Shown here one piece after another: positions 34,599 through 47,237 of a DNA stretch of 64,000 nucleotides. How positions within the stretch are numbered: position 1 is the stretch's first letter; each line of letters opens with the position of its first letter. Source of the DNA: Orobanche coerulescens. Its lineage: Eukaryota; Streptophyta; Magnoliopsida; Lamiales; Orobanchaceae. Location of the stretch: positions 8,419,501 to 8,483,500 of the forward strand of contig CM065819.1 of the NCBI GenBank assembly GCA_033398695.1, in the 5' to 3' direction. The notes under the pieces are model-generated. The model was not told the DNA's origin. It was given only the letters and a program-made list of their open reading frames with translations, and made no database searches. Made by a program: the position numbers and the translations under genes.

Positions 34599-36184
34599 TA
34601 TTCCTTACAGTTTGATGTCATTCTATTACGAGCCCATTCATGAATTGCATCATATATAAATATTTAGTGTAGTTGGAAGTGCATGACAAACTTGATATGG
34701 GCCTTATGAAATCCTAGAATTATTTGATATGCCTGAAGTATATAAATCAAAATATAAACATATGTATTTCATCAGAGTACAAGAGTCTTCATATAGATTC
34801 AAATATACTAGTCGAATTTGAAATAACCATCTTAGTCAATATTAATTTGACTAAAGATGTGTATCTTAGTGACTAATTGCCATATATAGATATGATCTAT
34901 TCACTATATCAATAACCGATTCGGATCTATTGCAACTCCAGAAGAGATCCAATTGATACTTGAATATTTAAAAAAATAATTTGAGATAAAATTTGAAATG
35001 TTTAAAATATGCATTAGACTACAAATACTTGTAAAGTGTATTATTTGTACATCAGCCCACATATAATCAGAAGTATTAGAATAGTTTTATATGGATGAAA
35101 TACACTCATTAAAACACCACAACGGTTGATGAGTCACGTGATCCTATTAATGCTCATATATACCAAATGTTGATGATGAAGAGATTCTTTGTCCAGAATC
35201 ACCTTATCTCAGTGGAATTTCTCTTGGGAATCCGGAAATAATAACGAATACGCAGCGGAATAATAATACACAATAAAGAATCCCAAACATGATCGATCAA
35301 GTAACGTATGTACAAAAAAATAAATCGACGAAGATAAAAGGATCAAAGTCCCATACCTTTGAAGCCTTTGATATTATCTACGTAAGTTGATGATGATCAC
35401 GATCCCGAACACAAACACGAATTCCCTTTGTTCCAAACACTGAAAGTGCAATGTCTCTATGTCACCACGCAACGAAACTTGATCGGAATAATCAACGAGA
35501 CTCCGTTCTCCAAGAACACGGCTAGGGAAACTCGTAGGAATTTTTCTCTCTATTTTTCTTACTTATTTCTTATCTCAAAGATGAAGAACAAGATGAAAAA
35601 TTTTTCTTCTCCCTCTCCCCAAAACCTCTCGGCCGAACCAAAAAAATGATGAAGGTGAGGTTGTGTTGATTTTGGTCTTTGATATCTTATATTAATCAAG
35701 AGGGATCCCGCTATATATTATCAATATGGCATGATGTGTTGATAAAATCATGGTGGGATCACACACCACAAAACAACAAAATGGGAAAGCTCCAAGCAAG
35801 GTGAGGTGGGGGCGGCCCATGTGAAGTTGTTAGGAAACGGGTCGAGTCACTCGGCTCGTGTACCATACGTTTGTCAAATGACTCCGTTAAATACACTCCG
35901 CTATATCTCCAATGTATTTATACTAATTAAATACTCTAATTAATTAATAATATCAAATACAAATATATTCCTCTAATAAATATTATGAATTAAATTAATT
36001 ACCCAATAACTTAATTTCAATTCATAAGACCGCCATTTGATTTATCCAATAAATCATAATTGGATATCCAATATCTAATATTAATAGAGAGATGATAAGT
36101 TCTTATTCATCCATCAACGATCCTGATGCGCGACTCTGTAGGTCCATATCTGCCGGCATTGGGAGGAACCAATAAGTGCGGGCA
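34599..36184 (-). other. Probable copia LTR and decayed flanking sequence
   Basis: 34599-35220 is AT-rich with no recognisable frame. From about 35222 the sequence resembles a plant copia LTR read on the minus strand: TGGGAATCCGG..., GCAGCGGAATAA, a long pyrimidine/purine leader and a TATA-like AATATATAGC (about 35712). It continues across element A2 into 54364-54537. No primer site or paired LTR found, so the class is tentative. Confidence 0.4.
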
Positions 36185-36189
36185 GCACT
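36185..36189. repeat. Target-site duplication GCACT, left (right copy 54364-54368)
   Basis: GCACT precedes TGTAATGTCCGG at 36190 and follows the LTR end GGTGTTACA at 54363. A perfect 5-bp match over an 18-kb span fixes the outer ends of element A2, and shows that its LTR starts at the outer, not the inner, TGTAAT. Confidence 0.9.
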
Positions 36190-37251
36190 TGTAATGTCCG
36201 GTATTCTCGTTTTCTGTTATCTCGAATTGTTGGTGTCTTGACGTCGGACATTTTCTTGTTGACGAGAATAGGAGTGAATTCTATCATAATACTATATTTG
36301 TTTCTACCGCATAGTCGTTGTGGTCGGGTGCGACTTGTTGTCACGTGCGTTTCTTTGATTAAATGTGTGCATGTGATGCGTCGTTAATTGCTTGTTATTA
36401 TTTTGAATCATTGCCGGTGGTGTTGTTATGGTCGTCGTGGGGCGTGTTTTCACGCTGTATGTTCTTTCGCGTTGTTTGTAATGTTTCGCCGTTGGGCGCG
36501 ATTTTTTTTTCGGTTCTTGTGTATCCCGTTGAGTTTTCCTAGCGGGATATTGCTTCTCCCTACTTTATTTAAGTTTCGGGACGAAACTTCTTTTAAGGAG
36601 GGTAGAATGTAATATCCGCAATTTCGGATTTCTGGTAATTTTATTTTTTCGGCGGAGGTCCGTTTCGATGACTCGCTTGGGACCGTCTCGTCATTCTGAG
36701 AATGATTAATTCTGCCCTTTTTGTCATCCGAGTTCGTTTCGGTATTGTTTTGTTGAGTTCCGTGTTTCTTAACGACTTTTCCGCACATGAGTTCGATTCT
36801 TTCGAATATCGTCCGAAACTATTGGTTTGAGTTTCTCGTAAGTTCATTTGATGTTATTTTTCATGTTGCGAGCTTTGGTTCGGTTATTCGATCACGTATC
36901 GTGATTTTCAGATGTTTTGGGCCATTTTCGTAATTTCCCAAAGTTTGGGGTAATTACTTTCCATTGTCGAATTTTGAGCCTTCAGGTGGTCGGAATCGTG
37001 TGTTCTATTAGCTCTTAGATTCGTCTTTGCGAGTACTTCGTGACCGTATCTTCGATTCGTATTCAGGTTCGGGTTTCGATGTCATTTTCTTGAGTTCAGT
37101 GTTATTAAACGACTTTTCCACGTATGAGTTCGACTTTGTTAGATCACCATTAATTTTTGGGTCGAAATGGTGAGTCAATCGGAGTCCAGACGAGGGAGTT
37201 ATGGTCGAAATAGCTAAGTTACTCTCATTTTCCAGATTTGGCCGAGCAGCC
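36190..37251 (+). repeat. A2 5' LTR, part 1 (with internal polypurine/LTR-head junction)
   Basis: Begins TGTAATGTCCGG. At 36571-36589 it contains the palindrome AAGTTTCGGGACGAAACTT, then GGAGGGTAGAA and a second LTR-like start TGTAATATCCGC at 36608. The 36388-36612 frame ends FRDETSFKEGRM, the relic of a pol C-terminus. The LTR is interrupted at 37251 by element B, inside a GGCCGAGCAGCC context. Confidence 0.85.
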
Positions 37252-38124
37252 TGTAACACCCCCAAATCCGCTCAGGGATATTACACGCCGTAGACCCTCT
37301 CCTCGAGGATCTACCAGGCTGATAATTAAAATCAAACATCTAAACCTCGCCTTTAAGGCTAAAATGACTCAGTAGACCGACTTGGTCTTTCAATATAACA
37401 TACAACTCAATTCCAAACACATACCCACGCAGGGGTCAAAATGCAATAAACTCCCGTACAACGGGGAAAAGATACTGCAGCGGAAAAGAAAATACAATTA
37501 GACCAAAACGACATCAACAGATCCTCGTGTGATTAGTATCGTTCATCTTTCATCATCCTTCGTGCCGACCCTGTGCTATGCTCCAAAACCTGAATGCAAA
37601 AATAGACATCCACCCCCCGAATATTCGGGGGTTAGCAAAACTCCACTGTTTTGCTAGTGCAAATACAAGTGCAAAAATACGAGCCATACAATTCACATTC
37701 CACGAATGACAATAACCAGGAATCCTCAAAAATCCAAAAGTAACTAAAAGTACTTCCCGAGGCAAGATTTTGAGTAAAACTTTCCAAATCCGAAAGATCA
37801 CAAATAACGAGAATGGTTTGCAAGATGGTTTAAAATACCCTCGGGAGTTTTAATAGAAATCAAATTAGGATTATCAAATCCATATCTTTCCAAAAATCAA
37901 CAGGGTCACATCCCAAGGGTTTTGTTTTCGCAAATAGAAAACCGACAACAGTTCACAGGGGCAAAACCCAAGTCACGTGTCCTCGACGGACGTAAAATCA
38001 AATACCAACTCGTGAAGTTTTTACTCGTGATTCCTGGACTCACCCAATGGAATTCCCGTCGTGGCCCCGTCGAACCAACCCACGGTGAGTAAAACACATT
38101 CACTAAATAACATATCACAACACC

Positions 38125-38500
38125 TAGCATCGCCTTGGGAACAGAGTCATATCATAGATTCCCGCACGAGGCCTCGAAGGACCCTCCCGCACTGGCTAGC
38201 TAAACAAATCACAACACATAGCATCGCCTTGGGAACAGAGTCATATCATAGATTCCCGCACGAGGCCTCGAAGGACCCTCCCGCACTGGCTAGCTAAACA
38301 AATCACAACACATAGCATCGCCTTGGGAACAGAGTCATATCATAGATTCCCGCACGAGGCCTCGAAGGACCCTCCCGCACTGGCTAGCTAAACAAATCAC
38401 AACACATAGCATCGCCTTGGGAACAGAGTCATATCATAGATTCCCGCACGAGGCCTCGAAGGACCCTCCCGCACTGGCTAGCTAAACAAACTCAAGCACG
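38125..38500 (-). repeat. Minisatellite, four 94-bp monomers, B 3' LTR
   Basis: TAGCATCGCCTTGGGAACAG recurs at 38125, 38219, 38313 and 38407, almost identical copies. Each carries CGAGGCCTCGAAGGACC, resembling the GAGGCCTC block of the A1 64-bp monomer. The B 5' LTR has four copies at 43635, 43729, 43821 and 43915, the second altered. Confidence 0.9.
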
Positions 38501-39540
38501 AGTAACATATCACACCGAGGATATCCAAACAATTCACCCAGAGGCATCAAACACTTAGTAAAACAACACGTCAACCACAATGCACCGAAATGAAACAATA
38601 TACGTCCATACGCAAATACCAAGTGCATCATCAACACCAAACATGTCCATAAGATTCACATACTCGTTCGAGAACACACCAATCACAAAACACACACGAT
38701 TTTGAAAGAGGGCCTTTAACAAGGCTAACCAAATCTTTTGAAAACTCGTTTTAAACAATCAAACAAATATATAAAGACGATCACCAATTATCACATTCAC
38801 AAAACAAGAATAGTATGGGCAAGGTACTTGCCTCGAATAAGAACAACGCGTAGAATCGACCGAGGTAGGTTGGCAAGAACCGACTACGAACTCGCCGACT
38901 CCACCGAACGATAATCCACAACAATGAACTACGAACGAAAACAATAACAACGAAAATGAAATTCAAGGTACGACCCAAAGCCGCTGAATTCAAAGAACAA
39001 ATGACGAAAGTTCAAGGATTTCCCCCAAAACGGCCAAGAACACGATTCGTCCCGTCAAAACTCGAAAACGGAATTCCAAGTTGAAATATGGATATACAAT
39101 CCATAGAATATGTTTAACAACATCATTTAACCATAATCGATTCATCGAAAACGGATGAAAAACGAGATCGGGGACAAATCCCCCAAAAAGTCAATTCGAA
39201 GGAAATCAAGAAATATACTTCGATTCGACGAAGAACAATGGATTAAATGATGTTAAACACAAGAATACTACCAAGATTAATCATACCCATCATGAATTAA
39301 TCAACAACACGGAACGAATCGGACGAAAATGCAAAAATCCCCAAATTCACGAAATTAGGGTTCTAAGGAAGATTACCTTGATTCGCTGGATCAAAGGATG
39401 ATAACGGACGATTGATTGATGTTATGAACTCAACAACTTCATGGATTTGTTGTTAAACAACATGGCTTCGTCACCCATGAATCGCCACCCGCGGACGGAG
39501 AAGGAAGGAAATGAAAAACGAAGGGAAATGTGGTGATGTC

Positions 39541-40060
39541 ATATATATCTTGGGCGGAACTAGCGTGCGCTAGCCTTCCCGGACTAGCGTGCGCTATCGG
39601 CCCGATCTGCCGAGCACTCTCGGCCATGGCCGGATGACCCGGCACCGACCAAATTCTCGCCGACCATGACTCGTCCACCGACTCCGCTAGCGTGCGCTAC
39701 GGCCAAGCTTCTGCGCGCTAGCGGCTGTCCGAGAGCCACTGGACTAACAAACTTACCCAGTAACGTCGCTAGTCGGCGGCGTGCGCTACCTGCCGGTTAG
39801 CGTGCGCTACGGCCAACGGCGGCGTGCGCTACTGCCGATCTGGCCGAGTCGAGAACCTCGAAATCCTTACGCCCGGGCCGATAGCGTCGCTAGGCCACCG
39901 ATAGCGTCGCTACACTGCCGGTTAGCGCGCGCAGCCTTCCGGAAGTAGCGTGCGCTCTGGCGGTTCTGCCGCACTGTCCGTGGTGCATAATCGTCCGGCC
40001 GATCCATAGCGCCGAGGGCTCGGCGACCGATTCTGAAAGCGCACGAGCGAACACGGCGAA
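39541..40060 (-). promoter_or_regulatory. TAGCGTGCGCTA cluster and TATA, B 3' LTR
   Basis: TAGCGTGCGCTA at 39561-39572 and 39585-39596, with further full and partial copies (also TAGCGTCGCTA) to about 39960. On the minus strand the TATA-like TATATATG lies just downstream. The equivalent zone in the other LTR (45051-45560) differs by many 1-3 base indels, while flanking LTR is nearly unchanged. Confidence 0.7.
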
Positions 40061-40504
40061 AAGTTCGCGGACGATATCAACGACCGAAATGAAAACATAA
40101 TACCATATTCAATCATACGCGACCAAGAAAGCGGGTCGAGACAACAATTACGAATACGGATACGTAACTTTCAAGAAATTACAAAATGGCCCAAAACGCC
40201 CGGAAATCACGATACGTGATCGAATAACCAAACCGAAGTTCACAACACGTCTAACAAAGTTAAACGGACTTGCGGGAAACTCGAAACAGCAGTTTCGGAC
40301 GAGATTCGGAAGAATCGAACTCAAGTGCGGAAAAGTCGCTAAAAAGCACGGAACTCAACAAAACGACACCGAAACGAACTCGGATGACAAAAAGTGTAGA
40401 ATTAATCATTCTCAGAATGACGAAACGGTCATGAGCGAGTCGTCAAAACAGACTCCGACCAAAAAAAAGAAAAATACCGAAAATTGAAAATTACGGGTAT
40501 TACA

Positions 40505-42765
40505 TTCTACCCTCCTTAAAAGAAGTTTCGTCCCGAAACTTAAAACAAGTAGGGAGAAGAAATATTCCGCCAGGAAAAACTCAACGAGATACACAAGAAT
40601 GCGTAACTAACGCCCAACGGCGAAATGTTACAAACAACGCAAAGGAATATACGGCGTGAAAACACGCTCCACGACGACCAACACAACATCGCCGTTAGGG
40701 ATATAATAAAAGCAACAAATGACAAGCGTCATCAAATGGATAATATAGCCAAGTCAATTATCCGACAATCACAAAACACAGCGAACGAAAATTCATACGA
40801 TTGACCAACCCAACGGTTCATCAATCAAAACGCGAGTCAAACGCTGAACAAATACGGAACTCCACCGCCTAAGGTTGAAAGATCGAAAACGAGACTAATT
40901 TCCCGAACTTAAGGGAATTAGGAAGGAGCCTGAATGCTCAACAATCACGAAACTAGAACAAAAACCGAACAAACAAACGATCGAGACAACAAAAATCGAA
41001 CAATCATGTCCGAAACACGAAGGATAATAAAATTCAAACAACAACTCCAAGGTTCACATCTCGACTCGAGACAATATATGATCCGGTGAAAACAACAGGA
41101 TGTGCATTCACATAAGATCCACAGGAAAGGGAATAGCAATTAAAAAGTCACAACGACAACGAGTTATTCCGAAACAATACCACACTCGTTTGATAAACAG
41201 AAACAAGGGGTAGGACAAGCTCAGGAATGTCAACGAACATAAATGAGTCGACAGAGTCGAAAACATAAGAGTTCCAAATCCGATCCACTTCGAATAAAAG
41301 AACTAATAGAACCAGATGATGTCACTCCCGAACAAGGTTCACAAGAATTGAACCGAACCTGAAAAAGTCACAGCGATAACCTGATCGACCCACAACAAGA
41401 TCACAGTTCGTTCGAACGATGAAACTGAAATACAGAACAAGTTCAGAAGGTATCAACGAATACGAGCGTGTCAATAGACCTGAGAAACAGGGAATGTAGA
41501 AGTCCAAAAACAATACGGGTATTACATTCGACCTCTTATAAAAGAAGGTCGTCCCCGCAACTCACAATAACGGAAACAAGGTAACAACACAAAAAGCAAC
41601 CGACACATAACGGAACCATTACCGATGCACACGGTCATACCAAACCAAGCTCTGACAGCTCGCACATGCGCGACAACGTAGAAATCACCACGATGCGACA
41701 ACATTCAATACAAACATCATACACACTTTGTCCGACCACAAGCAGGAAATGATGGATTTTAAAAACGAAAACCACCTTTTGAAAACAGTTTGGGAACACT
41801 AGTTGATTTTGAGTATCATTTTACAAAAAAGTACAAACGTGAAACATCATTATCGAGACTTTGGAAAACCATTTCGCATTTGAACAAAAATGAGGACACC
41901 TTCTCTTAGTGAAAAACTTTCAGAATATTCGACCCTCGGGTCTAAGTAAAAGTGTTTATAAAACATTGAAAATATCTCAAAACATTTTGGGTCCTCGAGG
42001 TAGAAGAATTTTGAAACATATTGTGGCACCTTGGATGTACCACGAGAAAATTCATTTTGAAAGTACGTCTCGAAATTTATTTTCTAAGATACTCAAGTAT
42101 TTCAAGGATAATTCAATGGGCTAGAATGCCCAAAAATTTCAGGTAATTACACGGAACATTATAGCGCTGTGGGTCCCGCGCCGGAACCCACCAGGATAAA
42201 AACCATTTACAAAAACGCCAAAAAGGCTGATGACGGTAATGTTTCAAAAACTTACAAAAGCCATTTACAAAATGTTAAATACCGTCATAAGAATTTCGCT
42301 AAAATGATCAAGACCATAATATCAAAAACTCGGTTAATGGAATTGATTTTCGAAATAAAACTCAGTCGGTAAAATACCGAAAGCCATTACAGAAGAACTC
42401 ACGCAGCGGATAAAAGAAATAAAGTCAAACATGCACAAGACAGCAACACTACTCCTCATATGAACGAAAAATGGGAGTCAAATAATCACGTATTACGAAA
42501 TCAAAATCCATAAGAGGATTCCGTCAATTAACTCATAATAAAAAAAAGAGCTCGTGTCACACGAGGCACAACACAAAGAAGGGAGACTTACATCCACAGG
42601 TCGCACGAAGATGATGATCGCCCCACGATACTAATCACAACAAACCAACTCAGACGACGCGTCGCGACACGACTCAGTCAGATAAAATCCGACGAGACAA
42701 AAACTCGATAGACACCACTGACCCGACAGCCTAGGTTTCCACAACCTAAGCTCTGATACCATTTA
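40505..42765 (-). other. Internal region of element B, noncoding
   Basis: On the minus strand, after the primer site: leader-like sequence homologous to A1 (6435-8325) and H (62108-63858), a polypurine/LTR-head junction at 41526 (TGTAATACCCGTATTG), about 1 kb of sequence, then palindrome (40523-40541), GGAGGGTAGAA and the 3' LTR. No Gag knuckle remnant seen. Repeated junctions as in A1. Confidence 0.7.
42743..42761 (-). promoter_or_regulatory. Primer-binding site of element B
   Basis: The minus strand reads TGGTATCAGAGCTTAGGTT four bases after the LTR end. The first twelve bases match the plant initiator tRNA-Met site exactly, the best preserved in this family here. Confidence 0.85.
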
Positions 42766-45700
42766 TGTAACACCCCCAAATCCGCTCAGGGATATTACAC
42801 GCCGTAGACCCTCTCCTCGAGGATCTACCAGGCTGATAATTAAAATCAAACATCTAAACCTCGCCTTTAAGGCTAAAATGACTCAGTAGACCGACTTGGT
42901 CTTTCAATATAACATACAACTCAATTCCAAACACATACCCACGCAGGGGTCAAAATGCAATAAACTCCCGTACAACGGGGAAAAGATACTGCAGCGGAAA
43001 AGAAAATACAATTAGACCAAAACGACATCAACAGATCCTCGTGTGATTAGTATCGTTCATCTTTCATCATCCTTCGTGCCGACCCTGTGCTATGCTCCAA
43101 AACCTGAATGCAAAAATAGACATCCACCCCCCGAATATTCGGGGTTAGCAAAACTCCACTGTTTTGCTAGTGCAAATACAAGTGCAAAAATACGAGCCAT
43201 ACAATTCACATTCCACGAATGACAATAACCAGAATCCTCAAAATCCAAAAGTAACTAAAAGTACTTCCCGAGGCAAGATTTTGAGTAAAACTTTCCAAAT
43301 CCGAAAGATCACAAATAACGAGAATGGTTTGCAAGATGGTTTAAAATACCCTCGGGAGTTTTAATAGAAATCAAATTAGGATTATCAAATCCATATCTTT
43401 CCAAAATCAACAGGGTCACATCCCAAGGGTTTTGTTTTCGCAAATAGAAAACCGACAACAGTTCACAGGGGCAAAACCCAAGTCACGTGTCCTCGACGGA
43501 CGTAAAATCAAATACCAACTCGTGAAGTTTTTACTCGTGATTCCTGGACTCACCCAATGGAATTCCCGTCGTGGCCCCGTCGAACCAACCCACGGTGAGT
43601 AAAACACATTCACTAAATAACATATCACAACACCTAGCATCGCCTTGGGAACAGAGTCATATCATAGATTCCCGCACGAGGCCTCGAAGGACCCTCCCGC
43701 ACTGGCTAGCTAAACAAATCACAACACATAGCATCGCCTTGGGAATGCAGTCATATCATAGATTCCCTTGCGAGGCCTCGAAGGACCCTCCCATCGGCTA
43801 GCTAAACAAATCACAACACATAGCATCGCCTTGGGAACAGAGTCATATCATAGATTCCCGCACGAGGCCTCGAAGGACCCTCCCGCACTGGCTAGCTAAA
43901 CAAATCACAACACATAGCATCGCCTTGGGAACAGAGTCATATCATAGATTCCCGCACGAGGCCTCGAAGGACCCTCCCGCACTGGCTAGCTAAACAAACT
44001 CAAGCACGAGTAACATATCACACCGAGGATATCCAAACAATTCACCCAGAGGCATCAAACACTTAGTAAAACAACACGTCAACCACAATGCACCGAAATG
44101 AAACAATATACGTCCATACGCAAATACCAAGTGCATCATCAACACCAAACATGTCCATAAGATTCACATACTCGTTCGAGAACACACCAATCACAAAACA
44201 CACACGATTTTGAAAGAGGGCCTTTAACAAGGCTAACCAAATCTTTTGAAAACTCGTTTTAAACAATCAAACAAATATATAAAGACGATCACCAATTATC
44301 ACATTCACAAAACAAGAATAGTATGGGCAAGGTACTTGCCTCGAATAAGAACAACGCGGAGAATCGACCGAGGTAGGTTGGCACGAACCGACTACGAACT
44401 CGCCGACTCCACCGAACGATAATCCACAACAATGAACTACGAACGAAAACAATAACAACGAAAATGAAATTCAAGGTACGACCCAAAGCCGCTGAATTCA
44501 AAGAACAAATGACGAAAGTTCAAGGATTTCCCCCAAAACGGCCAAGAACACGATTCGTCCCGTCAAAACTCGAAAACGGAATTCCAAGTTGAAATATGGA
44601 TATACAATCCATAGAATATGTTTAACAACATCATTTAACCATAATCGATTCATCGAAAACGGATGAAAAACGAGATCGGGGACAAATCCCCCAAAAAGTC
44701 AATTCGAAGGAAATCAAGAAATATACTTCGATTCGACGAAGAACAATGGATTAAATGATGTTAAACACAAGAATACTACCAAGATTAATCATACCCATCA
44801 TGAATTAATCAACAACACGGAACGAATCGGACGAAAATGCAAAAATCCCCAAATTAACGAAATTAGGGTTCTAAGGAAGATTACCTTGATTCGCTGGATC
44901 AAAGGATGATAACGGACGATTGATTGATGTTATGAACTCAACAACTTCATGGATTTGTTGTTAAACAACATGGCTTCGTCACCCATGAATCGCCACCCGC
45001 GGACGGAGAAGGAAGGAAATGAAAAACGAAGGGAAATGTGGCTGGTCTGTCATATATATACTGGGCCGGAACTAGCGTGCGCTAGCCTTCCCGGACTAGC
45101 GTGCGCTATCGGCCAGTACCGGCCGAGCACTCTCGGCCATGGCCCGGATGACCCGGCACCACCGACCAAATTCTGCCGACCATGACTCGTCCACCCGACT
45201 CCCGCTAGCGTGCGCTACGGCCGGAAGCCTGCGCGCGCTTCGGCACATCCCAAGAGCTGGACTAACAAACTTACCTGTAACGTCGCTAGTCGGCCGCGGC
45301 GTCGATACCCCTGCCGGTTAGCGTGCGCTACGGCCAAGCGGCGTGCGCTACTGCCGATCTGGCCGAGTCCGAACCTCGTAATCCTTCCGCCCGGGCCCGA
45401 TAGCGTCGCTAGGCCACCGATAGCGTGCGCTACACTGCGGTTAGCGCGCAGCCTTCCGAGTAGCGTGCGCTCGCGGTTCTGCCCACTGTCCGGCCGGTGC
45501 CATAATCGTCGGCCAGTCCCGCAACCGCCAGGGCTCGACGACCCGATTACCGAAAACGCACGGAACGAACACGACGAAAAGTTCGCGGACGATATCAACG
45601 ACCCGAAATGAAAACATAATACCATATTCAATCATACGCGACCAAGAAACGGGTCGAGACAACAATTACAGATACGGATACCCGTAACTTTCAAGAAATT

Positions 45701-46024
45701 ACAAAATGGCCCAAAACGCCCGGAAATCACGATACGTGATCGAATAACCAAACCGAAGTTCACAACACGTCTAACAAAGTTAAACGGACTTGCGGGAAAC
45801 TCGAAACAGCAGTTTCGGACGAGATTCGGAAGAATCGAACTCAAGTGCGGAAAAGTCGCTAAAAAGTACGGAACTCAACAAAACGACACCGAAACGAACT
45901 CGGATGACAAAAAGTGTAGAATTAATCATTCTCAGAATGATGAAACGGTCATGAGCGAGTCGTCAAAACAGACTCCGACCAAAAAAAAGAAAAATACCGA
46001 AAATTGAAAATTACGGGTATTACA
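42766..46024 (-). repeat. 5' LTR of element B
   Basis: Near-copy of 37252-40504, with four minisatellite monomers (43635-44005), hairpin pair (about 43127-43168), TATA (about 45051-45060) and dyad cluster (45073-45560). Head TGTAATACCCGTAA at 46024 abuts the target copy CAACC. Confidence 0.9.
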
Positions 46025-46033
46025 CAACCTGTA

Positions 46034-46265
46034 CCGTGTGCCGCGACACAGGCCGGCAGGGCCGCGGCACACTGCCGAGTCACTGCCGCGGCACACTGCC
46101 GAGTCACTGCCGCGGCACACTCGTGTTGCAATTGTTACGTCAGGCCGTGCATGCGTGTGCGCGGCACATGCGAAAGAAGCGGCACACTACCGATCAGCGG
46201 GGGCAATTTTGGCCACTGTGCGCGGCACTTCGTGGCCGCGGCACTGTGCGGTCGGCTATTTAAGG
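46034..46265 (+). promoter_or_regulatory. CCGCGGCAC dyad cluster and TATA, A2 5' LTR
   Basis: Repeated CCGCGGCACAC/GTGCCGCG sites; the complete form GTGCCGCGGCAC is a perfect 12-bp palindrome. The cluster leads into CTATTTAAGG (46256-46265), the likely TATA. In the 3' LTR the cluster (52022-52250) has the same motif with different spacing and copy pattern, before CTATTTAAGG near 52257. Confidence 0.7.
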
Positions 46266-47237
46266 CCCTGTGATCGTTTTTTCGCCATTTTCTCCTTCTT
46301 CTCCTTCTCTTTCGCGGCTGGGGTTGTTCTTATCATGGAGCCATGTTGTTGAGAATCAAATCCATGAGGTCTTGGAGTTAACATCATCAATCATCAATCC
46401 TATAACATCCTCCGATCTACCGAATCAGGTCAGATTTCCTAGAAATCTAATTTTGGGGATTTTGGGTATTTTGTTCGATTTCGTCCGTTTAATCCGATTT
46501 AACTTTGGATTTTGATGGATTGATGATTATTTAGATGTATTATACCATTTTCCTTGTTATTCCATGGTTGGATCGTATCGATTCGTTGTTTTGGTCGAGT
46601 TCTTGATCGACGCCTTGAAGGTGTCCGGTAAAATGTCATAGAGGGGTTTTCGGGCGTTCTACGATTGTTCTTACTCGTATGATCGATGATTTATTGATTA
46701 TATGTTGTTAGGGTCGAATTCTGGTGAAGAACTCGAGTCGGAACCCTCCCATTCATTGCCTTCTTTGGGGTTCGAGCTTCCCGGTCGAACCGTTTTCTTC
46801 GGAGCGTTCGGTAGCGGTTAGTAAGGCAAGTATCTTATTATACGACTTGTATCTTGTGACTAATAATCACGTATGATAATTAAGATGAATTTTCTTGCCT
46901 TCGTAAATATGTTCCGTTTGAATTGGTTGTGTATTCCGCAATTTGAAGGCTTTGTGATAATAGTGTTATATTGGTATACGTGTTAGGTATTGTGCCATTT
47001 GTGCAGGATTGCGACGTACATATGGATGGTTGTACACTTGGTTGTGCAATGTATTGTGTACCAAACGTGTGTTATGTTGGTTGTGTGTCATTGATTGATG
47101 CTAGTTTTGTTGAGAGTATTGAGATTGTGTTATGTGCGTGTGATGCATGATTTTGTGGTGATCAACGTGATTGACTAACTGCGCTCATTGTTGTAATGTG
47201 AATGTGAATGTGGTGTGCTGGAACGCTAAGTTCACTC

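Larger units (their letters stand above)
37252..40504 (-). repeat. 3' LTR of element B
   Basis: Contains in minus-strand order: head, dyad cluster (39561-40060), TATATATG (about 39541-39549), 94-bp minisatellite (38125-38500), hairpins AGCAAAAC/GTTTTGCT (37634-37655) and CCCCCGAATATTCGGGGG (37614-37631), and the conserved tail. The AGCAAAAC stem differs from A1's AGTAAAAC by paired changes. Confidence 0.9.
37252..46024 (-). mobile_element. Element B: noncoding LTR retrotransposon
   Basis: LTRs 37252-40504 and 42766-46024 (3253 and 3259 bp), minus strand TGTAATACCCGTAA...GGTGTTACA, primer site 42743-42761. Internal region only 2.26 kb without any protein domain. Flanks CAGCC (37247-37251) and CAACC (46025-46029) make a 5-bp duplication with one change, and the host A2 LTR rejoins as in the uninterrupted A1 LTR copies. 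LTRs match closely except in the dyad cluster. A LARD-like derivative dependent on another element. Confidence 0.9.

Noticed and set aside
34599..36184. Candidate host gene or intron in AT-rich low-repeat stretch
   Set aside because: No frame over about 75 codons and no splice-consistent coding. LTR-like features (GCAGCGGAATAA, leader, TATA) fit a copia remnant better.
45210..45631. 133- and 138-codon frames on opposite strands
   Set aside because: They overlap the GC-rich dyad cluster of the B LTR; GC-rich sequence lacks stops. The paired LTR copy has many indels here that break the frames.
37252..46024. Reading 37252-40504 and 42766-46024 as an assembly-duplicated segment
   Set aside because: They form a proper LTR pair with primer site, polypurine tract and flanking CAGCC/CAACC, so an element is the simpler explanation.
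46030..46250. CpG island of a host promoter
   Set aside because: The CpG richness is due to repeated GTGCCGCGGCAC motifs inside the A2 LTR; no gene follows.
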